From contig NZ_MQUC01000003.1 in assembly GCF_002994045.1 (NCBI RefSeq), positions 596,501 to 660,500 on the forward strand: 64,000 nt of DNA, in the 5' to 3' direction. Numbering within the stretch: the stretch's first letter is position 1; every line of letters starts with the position of its first letter. The notes under the pieces are model-generated. The model was not told where the DNA came from, ran no database searches, and saw only the letters and a list, made by a program, of their open reading frames with translations. This document shows positions 8,523 through 17,689 of this stretch, piece by piece. The position numbers and the translations under genes are program-made. The DNA comes from Nonlabens agnitus (GTDB lineage: Bacteria; Bacteroidota; Bacteroidia; Flavobacteriales; Flavobacteriaceae).

Positions 8523-9524
8523 ATGAAAGACTTAAAATTCTCATTTATCGTTCCCGTTTTCAACCGGCCGGCAGAGCTTGAAAAACTGCTGGAGAGTTTG
8601 AGTCTTGTCCAATATAAAAATGGTTTTGAAGTCGTTGTCATAGAAGACGGATCAACGGTGGCGAGTGATGTGGTGTGTTCTCGCTTTCGCGAAAGCGTAA
8701 ACATCAACTACCTAAGCAAGCAAAATACAGGGCCAGGCGATAGTCGCAATTACGGTATGCAGCGTGCCGGCGGAAACTATTTTATCATACTGGATAGTGA
8801 CTGCATTGTTCCTAAAGATTACCTTCAAAAAGTTCACGCTCACCTAGAACGCGAGTTTGTGGAATGTTACGGTGGTCCCGACGCGGCTCATGAGAGTTTT
8901 ACAAACCTGCAAAAGGCGATCAATTACTCCATGACGTCTACCTTGACCACTGGCGGCATACGTGGTGGGAACGAGACCACGGGAAAGTTCCAGCCGCGCA
9001 GTTTCAATATGGGATTGAGCCGTAAGGCATTTGAAGCTTCGGGTGGATTTAGGACCATTCATCCTGGTGAGGATCCAGATCTAACCATGAGGTTATGGAA
9101 TTTAGGTTTTGAAACCGCACTTTTTGCAGACGCCTTTGTGTATCATGAGCGCCGAATTTCTTGGAAGCTTTTTTATAAGCAAGTCAACAAATTTGGGAAA
9201 GTACGAGTCATACTCAACAAATGGCATCCTGGCAGCAGGAAAATTACCTATTGGTTCCCTACCTTATTTTTGATCTATGTGTGCGTGGCTGTAGTGTTTG
9301 CGATTTTAGGTGTACCGCTTTTACTGTTGCCACTGGCTCTTTATGGGTCACTAATTTTAGTGGGTTCCAGCCTTGATAATGGATTTGTCGTAGGTGTCAT
9401 GAGTATCATCGCGGTCTTGATTCAGTTTGCTGGATATGGTTTAGGATTTTTAAATAGTTATATTCAAATTGGTATTCTAAAAAACGAGGAACGTGATGCC
9501 TTTCCCTACTTATTTTTTGAATAA
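8523..9524 (+). CDS. family 2 glycosyltransferase, membrane-anchored
   Basis: 333 residues. The GT-A domain begins SFIVPVFNRPAELEKLLESL, with the nucleotide-sugar motif VVVIEDGS, the metal-binding LDSDC (DxD-like) and the acceptor-site GEDPDLTMRLWNLGFETALFADAFVYHERR. Two or three hydrophobic segments at 240-320 anchor it in the inner membrane. The donor and acceptor are unknown. RFRES (about residues 55-59), in a loop after VCS, is encoded by a 16-bp palindrome. The start lies 6 bp after the fabI terminator, and the stop overlaps the next gene's ATG (TAATG). Confidence 0.88.
   Translation: MKDLKFSFIVPVFNRPAELEKLLESLSLVQYKNGFEVVVIEDGSTVASDVVCSRFRESVNINYLSKQNTGPGDSRNYGMQRAGGNYFIILDSDCIVPKDYLQKVHAHLEREFVECYGGPDAAHESFTNLQKAINYSMTSTLTTGGIRGGNETTGKFQPRSFNMGLSRKAFEASGGFRTIHPGEDPDLTMRLWNLGFETALFADAFVYHERRISWKLFYKQVNKFGKVRVILNKWHPGSRKITYWFPTLFLIYVCVAVVFAILGVPLLLLPLALYGSLILVGSSLDNGFVVGVMSIIAVLIQFAGYGLGFLNSYIQIGILKNEERDAFPYLFFE
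8682..8697. repeat. 16-bp palindrome, exact
   Basis: An exact copy inside the glycosyltransferase gene, read as RFRES. Confidence 0.97.
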
Positions 9525-10459
9525 TGTCTAGATCAAATTACCGTACGTTTTTCCTCTTCATAGCATTTACCATCGCTGCTGCAGTGTTATGGTTTTTGTT
9601 TAGATACAACAATACCTATGAAGAATACGTAGAAGTTGCCATCGAGTGGAATAACGTACCTGTGGATGTAGAGCTGTCAGACTCTGCCAGAAACGTGAAA
9701 GTTCCCATCAAGATTAAATCCAGTGGCTTTAGATTGTTGTGGCTGCACTATGAAGATATGATGGTACCGCTTGATTTTAAAGCCATGGTCAAAACCAATA
9801 AAGGCAACCTAGTTTTCAATCCAGAACTTGCACGTACAGCAATAGATAGAGCACTGGGTGATGGTGTTGATATTCTGGAAGTTGAGGCAAACCCAATTAC
9901 CATGGCTTATCAGCAATTTGCATCCAAAGAACTTCCTCTTGAAAAAGATTTCAAGATTAATTTTGAAGGAAGCTATAAGGAATATGGCGCCAGTAGTTTT
10001 GATGTAGAGCAGGTCAAAATCACGGGAAATGATGAGTTGATTAAAGAATTGAAGGTGCTTAAGGTCAAGATTGACGACTTCACCGTTGGTGATAGTTTGG
10101 TTTCCAAAACTATTATTCTCAACGCATTGTATCCTGATTTAAAAATCGATCCTGCTGAAGTTACTTATACGGTTAGAGCTGCAGAGATGACAGAAGGAAG
10201 TTTCAAGATACCTGTAACGGTCAATAACAGGCCAGTAGACGGCACGGTTAAAGTGATTCCAGACATGGTTACAGTAATATTCATAAGCAAGCTAGTGGAT
10301 TACGATAGTATTGATAAGACCGATTTTAAGGTTACCGTTGATATTGATGATTTGCAAAATGATGAAGCTACTGTAGTGCCGGTACTGACTTACGACAATG
10401 AAAAAATAAATACGGCTCGAGTCCAGCCACAATTTGTTCAAATTCTGGTGATTCAATGA
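9524..10459 (+). CDS. YbbR-like domain protein
   Basis: 311 residues. One N-terminal membrane helix (TFFLFIAFTIAAAVLWFLF) is followed by an extracytoplasmic beta-rich region with repeated YbbR-type units (VEVAIEWNNVPVDVELSDSARNVKVPIKIKSSG; VTGNDELIKELKVLKVKIDDFTVGDS; FKIPVTVNNRPVDGTVKVIPDMVTV). In Firmicutes, YbbR proteins (CdaR) regulate a diadenylate cyclase; in Bacteroidetes the gene is typically beside coaE and its role is not established. Its stop overlaps coaE by 4 bp (ATGA). Confidence 0.8.
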   Translation: MSRSNYRTFFLFIAFTIAAAVLWFLFRYNNTYEEYVEVAIEWNNVPVDVELSDSARNVKVPIKIKSSGFRLLWLHYEDMMVPLDFKAMVKTNKGNLVFNPELARTAIDRALGDGVDILEVEANPITMAYQQFASKELPLEKDFKINFEGSYKEYGASSFDVEQVKITGNDELIKELKVLKVKIDDFTVGDSLVSKTIILNALYPDLKIDPAEVTYTVRAAEMTEGSFKIPVTVNNRPVDGTVKVIPDMVTVIFISKLVDYDSIDKTDFKVTVDIDDLQNDEATVVPVLTYDNEKINTARVQPQFVQILVIQ

Positions 10460-11049
10460 AAATCGTCGGGCTCACAGGTGGCATAGGAAGCGGTAAAAGC
10501 ACGGTTGCCCGATCTTTTCAAAAGTTGGGTGTGCCTGTCTATATTGCAGACGATGCTTCCAAGCGAATCCTCTCGCAGCATCCTAAAGCTATTGTACAAG
10601 TAACCTCGTTATTAGGAGAAGCGGCCTATTCGAAGGACCAAGACAATCAATACGTTGCCAACAAAAAATGGATTGCATCGCAGGTATTTAGTGACAAAAC
10701 GCTTCTGGAGCAATTGAATAATATTTTACATCCTTTGGTGCGTCAGGATTTTCAGGAATGGCTATCAAAACAAAATACGGAATATATTGTGTACGAAGCA
10801 GCCATACTTTTTGAAAGTGGTGGTGACGCGCTTTGTGATGAGGTAATCGTGGTATGGTCCAAGGAAGAGGATCGCATCGCTAGAGTCATGAAAAGAGATG
10901 GCAGTACTCTAGGAGATGTAAGGCAACGGCTACAAAATCAATGGAGTGATCAACAACGTTTAGAGAAGGCTGATTTTATAGTAATAAATGAAGAAATTCA
11001 ACTAATTGATCAATTTGTAAAAAATATACAAGATATTATGTTAAAATAA
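10456..11049 (+). CDS. coaE: dephospho-CoA kinase
   Basis: 197 residues. CoaE phosphorylates the 3'-hydroxyl of dephospho-CoA, the final step of CoA synthesis. The P-loop GLTGGIGSGKSTVARSF and the CoA-site segment VYIADDASKRIL are clear, followed by LHPLVRQDFQEWL and the lid arginines of EEDRIARVMKRDG. It is translationally coupled to the ybbR-like gene. Confidence 0.96.
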   Translation: MKIVGLTGGIGSGKSTVARSFQKLGVPVYIADDASKRILSQHPKAIVQVTSLLGEAAYSKDQDNQYVANKKWIASQVFSDKTLLEQLNNILHPLVRQDFQEWLSKQNTEYIVYEAAILFESGGDALCDEVIVVWSKEEDRIARVMKRDGSTLGDVRQRLQNQWSDQQRLEKADFIVINEEIQLIDQFVKNIQDIMLK

Positions 11050-11117
11050 AACGGATAATCTCATTTTAAGCTAAGTTAATGTTGGGTTAAAGCCTAATTA
11101 ACAGTTTTTCTAAATGT

Positions 11118-11125
11118 TAAATTTG
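11118..11125 (+). promoter_or_regulatory. -7 box (TAaaTTTG) before the sensor kinase gene
   Basis: An exact TAnnTTTG match ending 4 bp before the GTG at 11130. With a normal start about 6-7 bp downstream, the mRNA would begin at or near the GTG, implying a leaderless or nearly leaderless transcript if both assignments hold. Confidence 0.4.
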
Positions 11126-11129
11126 CAGA

Positions 11130-12692
11130 GTGCAAAAGAAGTTACTTTACATTCTCATTAGCTTAATGAGTCTGTCCTTAATAGGGATTATAGTCGTTCA
11201 AATTTATTGGATCACCAACAGTATCCAGTATAATGATGAACAATTTTCATTTGCGGTAAAGCAAACCATGGTAGCCGTAGCTACTGATCTGGAAAACCGT
11301 GAAATAGCCAATTATCAGATGGCTAAGCAAGCATTGAAAGACACTTTAGGTGGTGATGTTAACGATGCCCAACTTCGGCAGATAATGCTGGCACAACAAA
11401 ACAGAAATCTTCTTGAAAACTCTAGATTAAACAATAATCCGCTCAACGATGATTATAAGTTAGATCCTCAATTAACCGACATCGATCTTGATAGTATTAC
11501 TTTCAAAAGATTGTTTGACACTAAACATGGAGATATTGAGCCCAATAAAGGATCAACTACTTTGCAGGATAATTTTTTAAATTATCCTGAATTTGATAAT
11601 TATGCTCGTAAGGTTACAGCAGCAAGAGCGAGTGAATATTACAGTATACTTCCTATACCGCAACGGGTCTCTGCGGAAGAGATTGCTGAATTGATATCGA
11701 AAGAATTAAATAAAAGTCCTATAGATGCTAAATTCGAGTTTGCTATTTATCAGGACGGATTTGCGACGAGAGTACAGTCCGACAATTTCGAATACTTGCC
11801 TGAAGGAACTTGGGTTTATCCCATTTTCAGGACTTCTAATGAGTCCGTAGAGCCTTACTACTTGTACTTGAGTTTACCAGGTCGTAAAAAGTTCATTTTG
11901 TCTTCTATAATGGGCATGGCATTGTTATCATTAATTTTTACTACCGTGATTGTAGTAGCTTATTCAAGTGCCGTAAGTCAAATATTCAAGCAACGTCAGA
12001 TTTCCCAGATAAAGACAGACTTTATCAATAATATGACCCATGAATTTAAAACGCCTATTGCGACGATCAATTTGGCGCTGGATTCTCTGAAACATCCCAA
12101 AATAGCCGCAGATCCCGAAAAGGTTAAGAACTATTTGAGAATGATACGTGAGGAAAATAAACGTATGCACGGTCAGGTAGAGAATGTTCTACAAATTTCC
12201 AAACTCGATAAGAATAACTTGAATATCGAGAAGGAACGAATTGACATGAATCATCTTATCGATGAAGGTATTTCACATGTACAATTATTACTGGAAGAGA
12301 AGAATGGTACTATTAAAACACATTTAGGAGCTCTTAGAACGGTTGTTCTAGGTAATGAAAGCCACATGACAAATGTGTTGGTAAACATCTTAGAGAATGC
12401 CATAAAATACACAGAAGAAGCACCGGTAATCGACGTGTATACTGAAAACGTAAAAAATAAAATTGTCATCAAAATACGAGATCAAGGTATTGGGATGGCA
12501 AAGTCAGCGCAACGTAAGGTGTTTCAGAAATTTTTTAGGGAGCACACTGGAGACATTCACAATGTCAAAGGTCATGGTTTAGGTCTTGCGTATTCTAAAA
12601 GAATTTTGGAAGATCACAATGGTGATATTTTTGTGCAAAGTGTAAAAGGAAAGGGAAGTACGTTCTCCATACACTTGCCGCTTATAGTTTGA
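11130..12692 (+). CDS. membrane sensor histidine kinase (possibly RprX-like)
   Basis: 520 residues, GTG start. A first membrane helix (about 5-28) is followed by a periplasmic sensor domain of about 230 residues with no recognised fold, and a second helix (about 255-280). The dimerisation/phosphoacceptor helix is NNMTHEFKTPIATINLALDSL, with His304. The ATPase domain has the N-box VLVNILENAIKYT, the G1-box RDQGIGMA and the G2-box HGLGLAYSKRI. It lies 22 bp before an OmpR-type regulator, its likely partner. The pair resembles flavobacterial RprXY-like systems, but the signal is unknown. Confidence 0.92.
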   Translation: MQKKLLYILISLMSLSLIGIIVVQIYWITNSIQYNDEQFSFAVKQTMVAVATDLENREIANYQMAKQALKDTLGGDVNDAQLRQIMLAQQNRNLLENSRLNNNPLNDDYKLDPQLTDIDLDSITFKRLFDTKHGDIEPNKGSTTLQDNFLNYPEFDNYARKVTAARASEYYSILPIPQRVSAEEIAELISKELNKSPIDAKFEFAIYQDGFATRVQSDNFEYLPEGTWVYPIFRTSNESVEPYYLYLSLPGRKKFILSSIMGMALLSLIFTTVIVVAYSSAVSQIFKQRQISQIKTDFINNMTHEFKTPIATINLALDSLKHPKIAADPEKVKNYLRMIREENKRMHGQVENVLQISKLDKNNLNIEKERIDMNHLIDEGISHVQLLLEEKNGTIKTHLGALRTVVLGNESHMTNVLVNILENAIKYTEEAPVIDVYTENVKNKIVIKIRDQGIGMAKSAQRKVFQKFFREHTGDIHNVKGHGLGLAYSKRILEDHNGDIFVQSVKGKGSTFSIHLPLIV

Positions 12693-12714
12693 ACAATCAA
12701 TTAAATTAATATTT

Positions 12715-13431
12715 ATGGAAACTGAAAACAAAAAAATACTACTCGTCGAGGACGATCCCAACTTTGGAACAGTATTGAAAGACTACCTTATCATGAACGA
12801 TTTTGACGTGGTTCACGCAAAAAACGGTATGGAAGGTTTTGAAAAATTTAAAAAGGACAACTATGACCTTTGTATTCTAGATGTAATGATGCCTTATAAG
12901 GATGGGTTTACTCTTGCAAAGGAAATACGTGAAAAGAATGAAGATGTGCCGATCGTTTTCTTGACTGCCAAAGCCATGAAAGAAGATGTATTGAGAGGTT
13001 ATAAGGTAGGAGCAGACGATTACCTGAATAAGCCTTTTGATAGTGAGGTACTTTTAATGAAAGTAAAGGCCATCATTCAACGTAAAGGACAAGACAGTAT
13101 TGCTGATTCTAAAGAATTTGAATTCCAGATTGGAAACTTCCACTTGAATTCAAAGCTTAGATTTTTATCCTACAATGATCAAGAGCCTATAAAACTATCT
13201 CCTAAGGAAAATGAACTTCTTAGATTACTAGCTTTACACTTAAACGACCTTATGCCGCGTGAGCTTGCGCTGACTAAGATCTGGAGAGATGATAACTACT
13301 TCACTTCAAGATCAATGGACGTTTATATTGCAAAATTGCGTAAGTATCTTAAGCCAGATGACAATGTTGAAATCGTGAACATACACGGTGAAGGTTTCCG
13401 TCTATTGGTTAAGGATCAAGTAGATTACTAG
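12715..13431 (+). CDS. OmpR/PhoB-family response regulator
   Basis: 238 residues. The receiver domain has the acidic pair VEDD (11-14), phospho-acceptor Asp56 in LDVMMPYKDGF, the switch threonine FLTAKA and the lysine of DDYLNKPFD. The C-terminal winged-helix DNA-binding domain includes LSPKENELLRLLALHLNDLMPRELALTKIWRDD and SRSMDVYIAKLRKYLK. It is the cognate regulator of the kinase encoded just upstream. It ends 5 bp from the convergent miaA stop with no hairpin visible between them. Confidence 0.94.
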   Translation: METENKKILLVEDDPNFGTVLKDYLIMNDFDVVHAKNGMEGFEKFKKDNYDLCILDVMMPYKDGFTLAKEIREKNEDVPIVFLTAKAMKEDVLRGYKVGADDYLNKPFDSEVLLMKVKAIIQRKGQDSIADSKEFEFQIGNFHLNSKLRFLSYNDQEPIKLSPKENELLRLLALHLNDLMPRELALTKIWRDDNYFTSRSMDVYIAKLRKYLKPDDNVEIVNIHGEGFRLLVKDQVDY

Positions 13432-13436
13432 TAACT

Positions 13437-14354
13437 TTATTTAGGTTCCATAAATAATTCTTCAACACGCCGCACAATCTCTGTGTGGCTTGTGTTGTAG
13501 GAGAACCAATTTACCTCTGGATCCTTGCGATACCATGTCATTTGCCGCTTGGCAAACCTTCTCGAATTTCTTTTGATAAGTCTGATCGCTTCATCGAGAC
13601 CATAGTCACCTTCAAAATAGGGAAAAAGCTCCTGATAGCCTACTGTTTTAAGAGGTGTCAAATTTTTGTAAGGAAGCAATTCTCTAGCTTCTTCGAGTAA
13701 TCCATTTTCAAGCATGACATCAACACGTTGGTTGATCCTGTCATACAAAGTAGGTCTTGGCGCTTCTAGCCCGACTTTAATTACTTCAAAATCTCGTTCA
13801 GTCTTTTTTCTACCCAAAAAACTGGAGTAAGTTTTACCACTTGCGCGGTAAACACTTAAAGCCCTTATTACGCGCCGCGGATTCTCCAGATCTGCCGTAA
13901 GCGCATATTCTGGGTCAATTTCCTTTAATTCTGTCACTAATTTATCAAGTCCATCTTGCTCCAGCTCATTATTGAGCGTGTCAATGACTTCATCAGGAAC
14001 ATCTGGGAATTCATCCAGTCCATGAGTTACCGCTTTCTCATATAGTGCACTGCCGCCTACCATGATCACGACATCATTGGTAGCGAATAAACCTGCTAGG
14101 GTAGATAACGCATCTCTTTCAAAATCACCAACGGAATAGGAATCATGAATGCTCAAATTCTGAATGAAGTGGTGAGGTGCCGCAGCTAGTTCTTCAGGTT
14201 CTGGAACGGCCGTGCCTATGGTCATTTCCTTGAAGAACTGTCTTGAGTCGCAGGAAATGATGTGTGTTTTGTACGCTTTCGCAAAAGCGATACTCAAAGC
14301 AGTCTTTCCCACAGCGGTAGGACCTATGATGGTAATGAGTTTCTTAGTGGACAT
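13437..14354 (-). CDS. miaA: tRNA dimethylallyltransferase
   Basis: 305 residues. MiaA prenylates A37 of tRNAs reading UNN codons. The P-loop is GPTAVGKTALSIAF; IISCDSRQFFKEMTIGTAVPEPEE is the family's substrate-site signature, followed by VGGSALYEKAVTHGLD and NPRRVIRALSVY. The segment SIAFAKAYKTHIIS carries AFAKA encoded by a one-mismatch palindrome (14274) in which TTC has become TTT, a synonymous change. It starts directly at the stop of the K+ channel gene. Confidence 0.96.
   Translation of the reverse strand: MSTKKLITIIGPTAVGKTALSIAFAKAYKTHIISCDSRQFFKEMTIGTAVPEPEELAAAPHHFIQNLSIHDSYSVGDFERDALSTLAGLFATNDVVIMVGGSALYEKAVTHGLDEFPDVPDEVIDTLNNELEQDGLDKLVTELKEIDPEYALTADLENPRRVIRALSVYRASGKTYSSFLGRKKTERDFEVIKVGLEAPRPTLYDRINQRVDVMLENGLLEEARELLPYKNLTPLKTVGYQELFPYFEGDYGLDEAIRLIKRNSRRFAKRQMTWYRKDPEVNWFSYNTSHTEIVRRVEELFMEPK
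14274..14289. repeat. 16-bp palindrome, one mismatch
   Basis: CGCTTTCGCAAAAGCG inside miaA. It still encodes AFAKA; the change is synonymous (TTC to TTT). Confidence 0.9.
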
Positions 14355-15218
14355 CTATAAGGAATAACCACATTCATGACAGTAGCTCGCACCGTCTTGA
14401 TGTTTCTTTGCGTGGCAGTTCTGGCAAACCTGTGTGTTGACGTGTCTGTAGTTGGGGTTTTTACCTGGCGTTGGGGCTTGGCTCTTTACACCTGTTGTAT
14501 ATTCTGCACTTACAATACCGGTAGGTACCGCAATAATTCCATAACCCATAATCATGATGATGGTAGCGAGAAACTGACCCATGGGCGTCACCGGTGCGAT
14601 ATCGCCAAAACCAACGGTCGTCAAGGTCACGATACACCAGTAAATGGAAACGGGTATGCTTACGAAACCGCTTTCTGCACCTTCTACCAGATACATAAGG
14701 GTTCCCATGATGATGGAAATGACAAGTACGGCAAATAGAAAGACAAGAATTTTAGGTAGGCTGGACTTTATCGCTTTGGACAACTTGTCTGCTTCACCTA
14801 TAAATCTGGTGATTTTTAATATTCTAAAGACGCGCAGCAATCGCAAGGAACGCACGGCTAACAGTGCATTATAACCGCCAGGAAGTAAGAAGGTTAAGTA
14901 TAGCGGTACGGTAGAAAGAAAGTCAATAATCCCATAAAAACTGAAAATGTATTTTGTGGGCTTATTGATAGATATGATCCTCAGAAAGTATTCAATCGTG
15001 AAGAAAATGGTGATGATCCATTCTGCAAAAATGAATTCTTCAGAGTACTTAGAGCCCAATGCTGGTACGCTTTCCAGCAACACCAGTATGACACTAAATA
15101 TGATGACTATTAATAATATAACGTCAAACAACTTACCAGAAGGCGTGTCGGCTTCATAAATGACTTCATGAAGTTTTCTTCTCCACTCGCTGGTAGGTTG
15201 GACGTTACTTTTAGGCAT
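14355..15218 (-). CDS. voltage-gated-type K+ channel with C-terminal zinc ribbon
   Basis: 287 residues. Six membrane segments are visible: S1 about 30-50, S2 about 63-83, S3 about 90-113, an arginine-rich S4 (LLAVRSLRLLRVFRILKITRF, about 119-139), S5 about 153-177 and S6. The pore loop has the K+ selectivity filter TVGFGD (201-206). The gating-charge spacing of S4 is that of KvAP-like channels. The C-terminus ends in CxxC...CxxC (VCQNCHAKKHQDGASYCHECG), a probable zinc ribbon. It lies 2 bp after the fused E1 stop and abuts miaA, suggesting one transcript. Confidence 0.9.
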   Translation of the reverse strand: MPKSNVQPTSEWRRKLHEVIYEADTPSGKLFDVILLIVIIFSVILVLLESVPALGSKYSEEFIFAEWIITIFFTIEYFLRIISINKPTKYIFSFYGIIDFLSTVPLYLTFLLPGGYNALLAVRSLRLLRVFRILKITRFIGEADKLSKAIKSSLPKILVFLFAVLVISIIMGTLMYLVEGAESGFVSIPVSIYWCIVTLTTVGFGDIAPVTPMGQFLATIIMIMGYGIIAVPTGIVSAEYTTGVKSQAPTPGKNPNYRHVNTQVCQNCHAKKHQDGASYCHECGYSL

Positions 15219-15220
15219 GT

Positions 15221-17632
15221 CTAGTTTTTGACGTATTTATCAGGACGTGCTTCATGCATGATGTCATAAACTCTATCAAAGATGTCGTCGACGCTAGGCT
15301 TAGAGAAATAATCTCCATCAGTTCCATAAGCTGGTCGATGTTCTTTTGCGGTAAGGCATTGCGGCTTGCTGTCTAGATATCTCCACGCATTTTGTTTGCT
15401 GATGATCTCATTGAGAATATATGCACTTGCACCACCAGGAACATCTTCATCAACAACTAAAAGTCTGTTGGTTTTCTCCACACTCTTTACAATATCATTG
15501 CTCACGTCAAATGGTAAAAGGGATTGTGCGTCGATAACTTCTACATCAATTTCTACTGTTTGTAGAAGTTCTGCGGCATCCATCACTAATCTAAGAGTGG
15601 ATCCGTAGGAAACAATCGTGAGATCTGTTCCTTCTTTCATCAATTCAACCTTACCGATAGGTGTTTTAAATGCGCCAAGATTTTCTGGCATCTTTTCCTT
15701 AAGGCGGTAGCCGTTTAAGCACTCTACAACAAGAGCAGGTTCATCGGCTTCCATTAAGGTGTTGTAGAATCCAGCTGCCTGCGTCATGTTTCTAGGAACC
15801 AAGACATGAATACCACGAACTAGATTAATAATGCCGCCCATAGGCGATCCACTATGCCATATACCTTCTAATCGGTGACCACGCGTACGGATGATCACTG
15901 GTGCTTTTTGTTTACCAGCGGTGCGATACTGCACAGTAGCGAGGTCATCACTCATCAACTGTAGGCAATAGAGTAGGTAGTCTAGATACTGTATTTCTGC
16001 AATAGGGCGTAATCCACGCATGGCCATACCTATTCCTTGACCTAAAATCGTGGCTTCACGTATACCCGTGTCTGATACTCTAAGCTCACCATATTTTTCC
16101 TGCATGCCTTCCAGTCCTTGATTGACATCACCTATGGTTCCGGCATCTTCACCAAAGATGAGCATCTCTGGATATTTAGAAAATAAGGCATCAAAATTAT
16201 CACGCATGATCAATCGAGCATCTACCATTTCTGCATCATCTGCATATGTAGGTGTCACAGGATCAATATTAAACACAGACCATTTTGAGTCACTGTATAA
16301 TTTGCTACCGTAATTATGATGTTGTTCTTCAATGTAATCTTTAAGCCATTGTTTAGCTTGGTCCAGATGGGCGTTGCTCTCTTTAAGCGTCATTCTCAAA
16401 ATACTGCGCACACCTTCCAGAAGTTCTTTGCTCATCAAATCTTTCTGACTTTTTAAGTCAGCAATGATAGGCTCAATAAAATTTTTATTTGGAGAAGCGT
16501 TTGCAATAGCTTCCAGTATGGGCATGACCTCGTTACGTTTGCCTACCATAGGTCTTAAATAAGAGTCCCAAGCGGCTTTTTTACCTTCACGCACTTCTTT
16601 TTTGATCTCTTTTTCTAGAGCTGTAAGATCTTCATCAGTTGCAATTCCGTTTTCTATGATCCAGTTTCTGAATTGTTTGTTACAATCATGTTCACGTTCC
16701 CAATTGAGACGCTCTTCATCCTTGTAACGCTCATGGGAACCACTGGTAGAATGCCCTTGTGGTTGCGTCAATTCATGCACATGGATCATGATAGGAACGT
16801 GCTCTTCTCTTGCGATGGCACCAGCTTTCTCATACGTAGCGACCAATTCTGGATAGTTCCATCCTTCTACTTCAAAAAGCTCATAGCCAGGATCATTTTC
16901 ATCACGTTGGAATCCAGCTTGTATCTTGCTTATATTCTCTTTGGTAGTTTGATGTCTTGCGTGAACACTAATACCATAATCATCATCCCAGACACTTATC
17001 ACCATGGGAACCTGTAAAACACCAGCGGCATTGAATGTTTCCCAAAAATGTCCTTCGCTTGTACTTGCATTACCTATGGTTCCCCAAGCGACCTCATTTC
17101 CCTGATCTGAAAATGGGTTGTCTTCTGCGATTACCGTACTGTTTCTAAATACCTTAGAAGCTTGTGCAAGCCCTAATAGCCTCGGCATTTGCGCTGCAGT
17201 AGGAGAAATGTCAGGACTAGAGTTTTTCTGATTTTTAAGGGATTTCCATGAACCGTCTTCATTCAAACTATGCGTGGTAAAGTGGCCACCCATTTGTCTT
17301 CCAGCACTCATAGGTTCCTGGTTGATGTCTGTATTAGCATACAGACCCGCAAAAAACTGTTCGATGCTTAATTCACCTATCGCCATCATAAAGGTTTGAT
17401 CACGATAATAACCACTGCGCCAGTCACCTTTTTTAAAGGCTCTCGCCCAGGCGAGTTGTGGTAATTCCTTACCATCTCCAAAAATCCCAAACTTGGCCTT
17501 ACCGGTAAGTACCTCGCGACGGCCCAAAAGACTGCACTCACGACTGGTAACCGCTATGCGATAGTCTTTTAGAATTTCATTATTAAAATCGTCCTTTAGG
17601 AGCGCTTGTTCCGTAGATTCTTCAATTTGCAT
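15221..17632 (-). CDS. fused alpha/beta E1 component of a 2-oxoacid dehydrogenase (branched-chain type)
   Basis: I start the gene at ATG 17632 (MQIEESTEQALLKDDF), giving 803 residues. A longer ORF from TTG 17656 would begin inside the -7 box at 17654, so it is unlikely. The N-terminal half is an E1-alpha domain with the thiamine-diphosphate site (GNASTSEGHFWETFNAAGVLQVPMVISVWDDDYGIS). The C-terminal half from about residue 480 is E1-beta (YPEMLIFGEDAGTIGDVNQGLEGMQEKYGELRVSDTGIRE). Bacteroidetes commonly encode such a fused branched-chain 2-oxoacid dehydrogenase E1, which feeds synthesis of branched fatty acids. No E2 or E3 gene is in the window. Confidence 0.9.
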   Translation of the reverse strand: MQIEESTEQALLKDDFNNEILKDYRIAVTSRECSLLGRREVLTGKAKFGIFGDGKELPQLAWARAFKKGDWRSGYYRDQTFMMAIGELSIEQFFAGLYANTDINQEPMSAGRQMGGHFTTHSLNEDGSWKSLKNQKNSSPDISPTAAQMPRLLGLAQASKVFRNSTVIAEDNPFSDQGNEVAWGTIGNASTSEGHFWETFNAAGVLQVPMVISVWDDDYGISVHARHQTTKENISKIQAGFQRDENDPGYELFEVEGWNYPELVATYEKAGAIAREEHVPIMIHVHELTQPQGHSTSGSHERYKDEERLNWEREHDCNKQFRNWIIENGIATDEDLTALEKEIKKEVREGKKAAWDSYLRPMVGKRNEVMPILEAIANASPNKNFIEPIIADLKSQKDLMSKELLEGVRSILRMTLKESNAHLDQAKQWLKDYIEEQHHNYGSKLYSDSKWSVFNIDPVTPTYADDAEMVDARLIMRDNFDALFSKYPEMLIFGEDAGTIGDVNQGLEGMQEKYGELRVSDTGIREATILGQGIGMAMRGLRPIAEIQYLDYLLYCLQLMSDDLATVQYRTAGKQKAPVIIRTRGHRLEGIWHSGSPMGGIINLVRGIHVLVPRNMTQAAGFYNTLMEADEPALVVECLNGYRLKEKMPENLGAFKTPIGKVELMKEGTDLTIVSYGSTLRLVMDAAELLQTVEIDVEVIDAQSLLPFDVSNDIVKSVEKTNRLLVVDEDVPGGASAYILNEIISKQNAWRYLDSKPQCLTAKEHRPAYGTDGDYFSKPSVDDIFDRVYDIMHEARPDKYVKN

Positions 17633-17653
17633 GTGTGGAAAATGGTTTATCCA

Positions 17654-17661
17654 CAAAGATA
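17654..17661 (-). promoter_or_regulatory. -7 box (TAtcTTTG) for the fused E1 gene
   Basis: An exact TAnnTTTG on the minus strand, 21 bp upstream of ATG 17632. Its position rules out the longer TTG-started ORF. Confidence 0.55.
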
Positions 17662-17689
17662 ATGAAACCCTCTTCCAGTTACAATAAAA

